Assembly: GCA_039182715.1 (NCBI GenBank)
Contig: JBCDBY010000206.1
Coordinates: 1 to 8,297, forward strand
Direction of reading: 5' to 3'
Source of the DNA: JBCDBY01 sp039182715
Lineage (GTDB): Bacteria > Planctomycetota > PLA2
Length of the DNA stretch: 8,297 nucleotides
Shown here: piece by piece, positions 5,709 through 8,297 of the stretch
Layout of the letters: each line of letters opens with the position of its first letter
Numbering within the stretch: position 1 is the first letter of the stretch
Notes under the pieces: model-generated
The model's input: only the letters and a program-made list of their open reading frames with translations
What the model was told of the DNA's origin: nothing
Database searches by the model: none
Translations under genes and position numbers: made by a program

Positions 5709-7265
5709 GTGCAACTGGCCGAAACTAGCCGCGTGACAAGCCCCGATTTTCCGGCGGATCCGCAGCGTCCCACCACCTGGGTGGCCGAACGCGGCGAGAT
5801 CCTGCGCGAACTCCCCGGGCGCTGCGTGTTCCGGGCGCGCCTCGGGGGGCCCGACGGCCCGCGCGTCGTCGTGAAGGAGTACACGCCGCGCACGCTGCGC
5901 CACATCCTGCGCGGCGCCTGGCTGCCGGGCTACGCCGAGACCGAGGCGGACAACGCGTTGGCCGTCCGGGCGCGCGGCCTGCCGGTCGTCGAGCCGCTCG
6001 GGTACGCCCGTCTGGCGAACGGCAAGCAGATCCTCATTCTCAAGGAGGAGAAGGGCGCGCGTGACCTCATGTCGCTCTACCTGTCGGGCGAGCTGCGCGG
6101 CGGGCGGCGGCACAAGCTGGCGCAGGCCGCCGGCACGCTCTGGGCGCAGCTGCAGAACGCCGGCATTCGCCACCGCGACCCGCACGCCGGCAACATCCTC
6201 GTGCTCCCCGACGATTCGCTCATGCTGGCCGATGCGTGGGATCTGCGCCCCGGCGACTACCTGCGTCTGGACGAGCGCGCCAAGCCGCTGGCCGACTTCG
6301 CGCTCTGGTTCCTCAAGCACGGCTCGATCGTCGACCTGCTGCTGTTCTGGGGCGCGTACGGACGCGCCGCGCAGCTCCTGCCGGACGATCTCGAAGAGCT
6401 GCGTCAGCGGGTGCTGGCGATGATCCCCGACGCCTTCCGCCGGCTGAGCCGCATGCGCGCGCGCAAAGTGCGCCGTTCGGGAAGAGCGGTGCGCGAGGAT
6501 CGCTGGCACGGCTTCGCCGCCGACGAGATCGGCGATGCGGAGCTCGCTTCGATCCTACAGCACGCCTCGCACCTCGAGATGGGCGACCACGTGCTCAAGA
6601 AGAGCCCCACCGCCTGGACGATGGTGACCGAGGACGAGGGGCGGCGCCACGTCGTCAAGGTCTACCTGCCCAAGAAGGCGACGCGCACGCTGCGCGACAT
6701 GCTGCAGGGCACGCGCGCCGATCGCGCCGTCGACGCGGCCGAGGCGTTCTTCCACCGCGGTATCGATACGCCGGCGGTGCGCGGCGTGCTGCGCGAGGAG
6801 GACGCGGCGGGCCGCTCGGTGCTCCTCCAGGACTTCGTGTCCGACGCCGGCCCGATCGACGAGGTGCTGCCCACGCTGCCCGCCGCGCGCGCGCGGGAGC
6901 TGGCGCGCGACCTCGGCCGCACGCTGCGTCGCATGCACGACTGGGGCCTGCGCCACCGCGACCTCAAGCGCGACAACGTCTGGCTCCGGAAGGACGGCAG
7001 CGGGTTCGTCTTCCTCGACCTGGACGGCGTGCGCCAGACGCGCAAGGGCGCTCTCGACTGGGACCGCCGCTGCCGCGACCTCGCCGTGCTGCACGGCACG
7101 CTGAAAGACACGCACGCGGTGCCGACGGGCCTGCGCCTGCGCGCGCTCGACGCCTATCTCGACGGCAAGACGCCGCCGGGTTTCGAGCCGGGCGCGTTCG
7201 TGCGGCGGCTCATGCGCCAGGCCGAAGAGACGCGCGAACGCCATCGGGAGCTGTACGGGGAATGA
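5709..7265 (+). CDS. Tandem two-domain lipopolysaccharide-kinase-like protein (KdkA/WaaP/InaA type)
   Basis: The 518-residue protein contains two protein-kinase-fold domains that resemble the small LPS-core sugar kinases. In the first, the ATP-site lysine is K56 (RVVVKEYTP), a helix-C-type glutamate is E78 or E80, the catalytic loop is HRDPHAGN (D157, N162) and the metal-binding aspartate is D175 in LMLAD. In the second, the equivalents are K317 (HVVKVYLP), about E345, HRDLKRDN (D418, N423) and D437 in FLDLD. Both halves therefore keep the key residues. About 90 residues (210-300) link them. No signal peptide or membrane segment is seen, as expected for a cytoplasmic enzyme. Divergence from lptF supports a role in phosphorylating Kdo or heptose of LPS; a protein substrate is possible. 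The start is GTG at 5709 or GTG at 5733 (residue 9). The stop overlaps the arginase ATG. Confidence 0.82.
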   Translation: MQLAETSRVTSPDFPADPQRPTTWVAERGEILRELPGRCVFRARLGGPDGPRVVVKEYTPRTLRHILRGAWLPGYAETEADNALAVRARGLPVVEPLGYARLANGKQILILKEEKGARDLMSLYLSGELRGGRRHKLAQAAGTLWAQLQNAGIRHRDPHAGNILVLPDDSLMLADAWDLRPGDYLRLDERAKPLADFALWFLKHGSIVDLLLFWGAYGRAAQLLPDDLEELRQRVLAMIPDAFRRLSRMRARKVRRSGRAVREDRWHGFAADEIGDAELASILQHASHLEMGDHVLKKSPTAWTMVTEDEGRRHVVKVYLPKKATRTLRDMLQGTRADRAVDAAEAFFHRGIDTPAVRGVLREEDAAGRSVLLQDFVSDAGPIDEVLPTLPAARARELARDLGRTLRRMHDWGLRHRDLKRDNVWLRKDGSGFVFLDLDGVRQTRKGALDWDRRCRDLAVLHGTLKDTHAVPTGLRLRALDAYLDGKTPPGFEPGAFVRRLMRQAEETRERHRELYGE

Positions 7266-8182
7266 GCGCCGGCGTCACCCGCGTCGGCCTGCTCGGCGTG
7301 CCGCTCGACCTCGGCGCCGGCCGTCGCGGCACCGACATGGGCCCCTCCGCCATCCGGCTGGCCGGCGTGACCGCGGGCCTGCAGCGGCTCGGCGTCGAGG
7401 TGAAGGACCACGGCTACGTGGCCGTCGCGGCGCCCGAGATGCGCGACCCCGGCCGCGCCGACCTGCGCTTCGGCCGCGAGATCGAGCGCACCTGCGGACG
7501 CCTGCGGGACCGCGTGCGTGCGATCCTCGACGGCGGCGCGATGCCGCTCGTCCTCGGCGGCGACCACTCCATCGCGATGGGCACCGTCGCGGGCGCCGCG
7601 TCGCACTTCCGGACGCGCCAGGAGTCGATTGGCCTGCTGTGGATCGACGCGCACGCCGACCTCAACACGCCCTCGTCGAGCCCCTCGGGCAACGTGCACG
7701 GCATGCCGCTCGCCACGATCCTCGGCAACGGCGAACCGTCGCTCATGCGCATCGGCGGCGACACGCCCTGGGTGCCGCCCGAGAAGGTGGTGATCCTCGG
7801 GCTGCGCGACGTCGACCCCGGCGAGAAGCAGTGGATCCGCGACCACAACATCCGGGTCTACTCCATGAAGGAGATCGACCAGCGCGGCATCAGCGCCTGC
7901 ATGCGCGACGCGCTGGCGGTCGTCACGGACGGGACGGCGGGCTTCCACCTCTCGTTCGACATGGACAGCCTCGACCCCGAGGAAGCGCCCGGCGTCGGCA
8001 CGCCCGTGCCCGGCGGCCTCACCTACCGCGAGGCGCACCTCGCCTGCGAGCTGATCGCGGACACGTCGAAGCTGGTGTCGATGGAAATCGTCGAGACCAA
8101 CCCCATCCTCGACGAACGCAACCGCACCGGCCGCCTCGCCGTGGAGCTGGCGCTCTCGGCGGTGGGCAAGACGATCTACTGA
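7262..8182 (+). CDS. rocF: Arginase (ureohydrolase family, Mn-dependent)
   Basis: The 306-residue cytoplasmic enzyme is predicted to hydrolyse L-arginine to L-ornithine and urea. All metal ligands of the two-manganese site are present: H102 in GGDHS, D129, H131 and D133 in IDAHAD, and D233 and D235 in SFDMDS. Substrate-site residues that separate arginases from agmatinases are also present: N135, S142 and H146 in DLNTPSSSPSGNVHGMPL, and E278 in VETNP. The length and the GVPLDLGAGRRGTDMGP opening are typical of the bacterial RocF group. The ATG overlaps the kinase TGA as ATGA; a CGGGAG purine run at 7245-7250 may serve as a ribosome site at 11 bases. No arginine catabolism partner such as rocD or rocA is in view, so it may serve nitrogen release or ornithine supply. 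It ends at TGA 8180-8182. Confidence 0.97.
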   Translation: MSAGVTRVGLLGVPLDLGAGRRGTDMGPSAIRLAGVTAGLQRLGVEVKDHGYVAVAAPEMRDPGRADLRFGREIERTCGRLRDRVRAILDGGAMPLVLGGDHSIAMGTVAGAASHFRTRQESIGLLWIDAHADLNTPSSSPSGNVHGMPLATILGNGEPSLMRIGGDTPWVPPEKVVILGLRDVDPGEKQWIRDHNIRVYSMKEIDQRGISACMRDALAVVTDGTAGFHLSFDMDSLDPEEAPGVGTPVPGGLTYREAHLACELIADTSKLVSMEIVETNPILDERNRTGRLAVELALSAVGKTIY

Positions 8183-8268
8183 GGCGCGGGGCTCGGAGGC
8201 CGGAGGCGCAGGGGGCCGGGAGGGCGCGGGAAATGGCGCGCGGGGGCGCGGAGGCGCCGCGGAGACGC
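8181..8268 (+). repeat. G-rich non-coding tail with repeated GAGGCGC
   Basis: The heptamer GAGGCGC occurs at 8181-8187, 8203-8209 and 8251-8257, with a variant GAGACGC at 8262-8268. The copies are irregularly spaced inside a purine-rich, almost AT-free stretch, so this is low-complexity sequence rather than an ordered array. No convincing gene covers it on either strand. Confidence 0.45.
8211..8230 (+). other. Potential G-quadruplex motif
   Basis: Four G-tracts lie within 20 bases: GGGGG (8211-8215), GGG (8218-8220), GGG (8222-8224) and GGG (8228-8230), with loops of 2, 1 and 3 bases. This satisfies the usual G3+N1-7 pattern and sits 29 bases after the arginase stop on the coding strand, so it would be present in the transcript. 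Folding and function are inferred. Confidence 0.5.
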
Positions 8269-8295
8269 GGGGGGCCTTCGGCTGGCCCCTTCCTC
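8269..8295 (+). terminator. Possible terminator hairpin after arginase
   Basis: GGGGCC at 8271-8276 pairs perfectly with GGCCCC at 8284-8289 around the loop TTCGGCT, and two G-T pairs (8269-8270 with 8290-8291) could extend the stem. The tail TTCCTC is only partly T-rich, so intrinsic termination would be weak; it may instead be part of a GC-rich intergenic repeat. It is the only hairpin I see between the arginase stop and the window end. Confidence 0.4.
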
Positions 8296-8297
8296 AC

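Noticed and set aside
5703..5720. TTGCAC on the minus strand as a -35 box for lptF.
   Set aside because: It is only 13 bases from the TACACT -10 candidate, too close for a normal sigma70 promoter.
4858..5736. A 292-codon plus-strand frame opposite lptF.
   Set aside because: It is Glu/Arg/His-rich low complexity with no conserved motif, antisense to a membrane protein with a clear family layout.
4589..5905. The extension of the lptG frame through the whole of lptF.
   Set aside because: It is out of frame with lptF, Arg-rich and without motifs; the GTG at 4588 gives a normal LptG N-terminus.
5673..6509. A 278-codon minus-strand frame opposite the kinase and upstream of lptF.
   Set aside because: It would overlap the start of lptF and the divergent spacer, and its translation shows no recognisable domain; the plus-strand kinase motifs are clear.
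6236..7261. The upstream extension of the arginase frame, which could suggest a fused protein.
   Set aside because: It is a shadow of the kinase in another frame; the arginase family begins at the ATG at 7262.
8019..8297. A minus-strand frame running from the window end into the arginase gene.
   Set aside because: It is Arg/Pro-rich, built on the G-rich tail and antisense arginase codons, with no motif or ribosome site.

Overview
The window looks like chromosomal core DNA from a GC-rich Gram-negative bacterium. An LptF/LptG pair and a kinase of the LPS-core type imply an outer membrane with lipopolysaccharide. Strong GC-rich third-position bias produces long spurious antisense frames. No gene here fixes the phylum; a proteobacterial, myxobacterial, acidobacterial or similar uncultured lineage would fit. 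I see no mobile element, CRISPR array, tRNA or rRNA.

Layout. (1) Bases 2-256 (+): the 3' end of radA, converging on and overlapping the next unit by 36 bases. (2) Bases 5679 down to 221 (-): a tightly packed six-gene unit read lptF > lptG > RluA-type pseudouridine synthase > di-heme cytochrome c > SpoU/TrmH-type 2'-O-methyltransferase > rsgA. Four of its five junctions are 4-base ATGA/GTGA start-stop overlaps; the fifth is a 6-base gap. (3) Bases 5680-5708: a 29-base divergent spacer with overlapping, oppositely directed -10-like hexamers. (4) Bases 5709-8182 (+): a two-domain LPS-kinase-like protein, followed through another ATGA overlap by a classic arginase. (5) Bases 8183-8297: a very G-rich non-coding tail with short repeats, a four-tract G-quadruplex motif and a hairpin that may be a terminator.

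How the genes fit together. LptF and LptG form the inner-membrane part of the LPS extraction ABC transporter, and the divergent kinase probably phosphorylates sugars of the same glycolipid, so the divergent promoter sits between two steps of one envelope pathway. Downstream of lptFG come three ribosome-maturation genes (rRNA pseudouridylation, rRNA methylation, 30S maturation GTPase), with a secreted di-heme cytochrome among them. The arginase has no obvious link to its neighbours beyond co-transcription.

Most interesting points: the tandem kinase with both active sites apparently intact; the minimal bidirectional promoter placed to give near-leaderless messages; and a perfect inverted repeat whose RNA hairpin would put the cytochrome stop codon and the methyltransferase start codon together in its loop. 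I found no clear new defence or mobile system.
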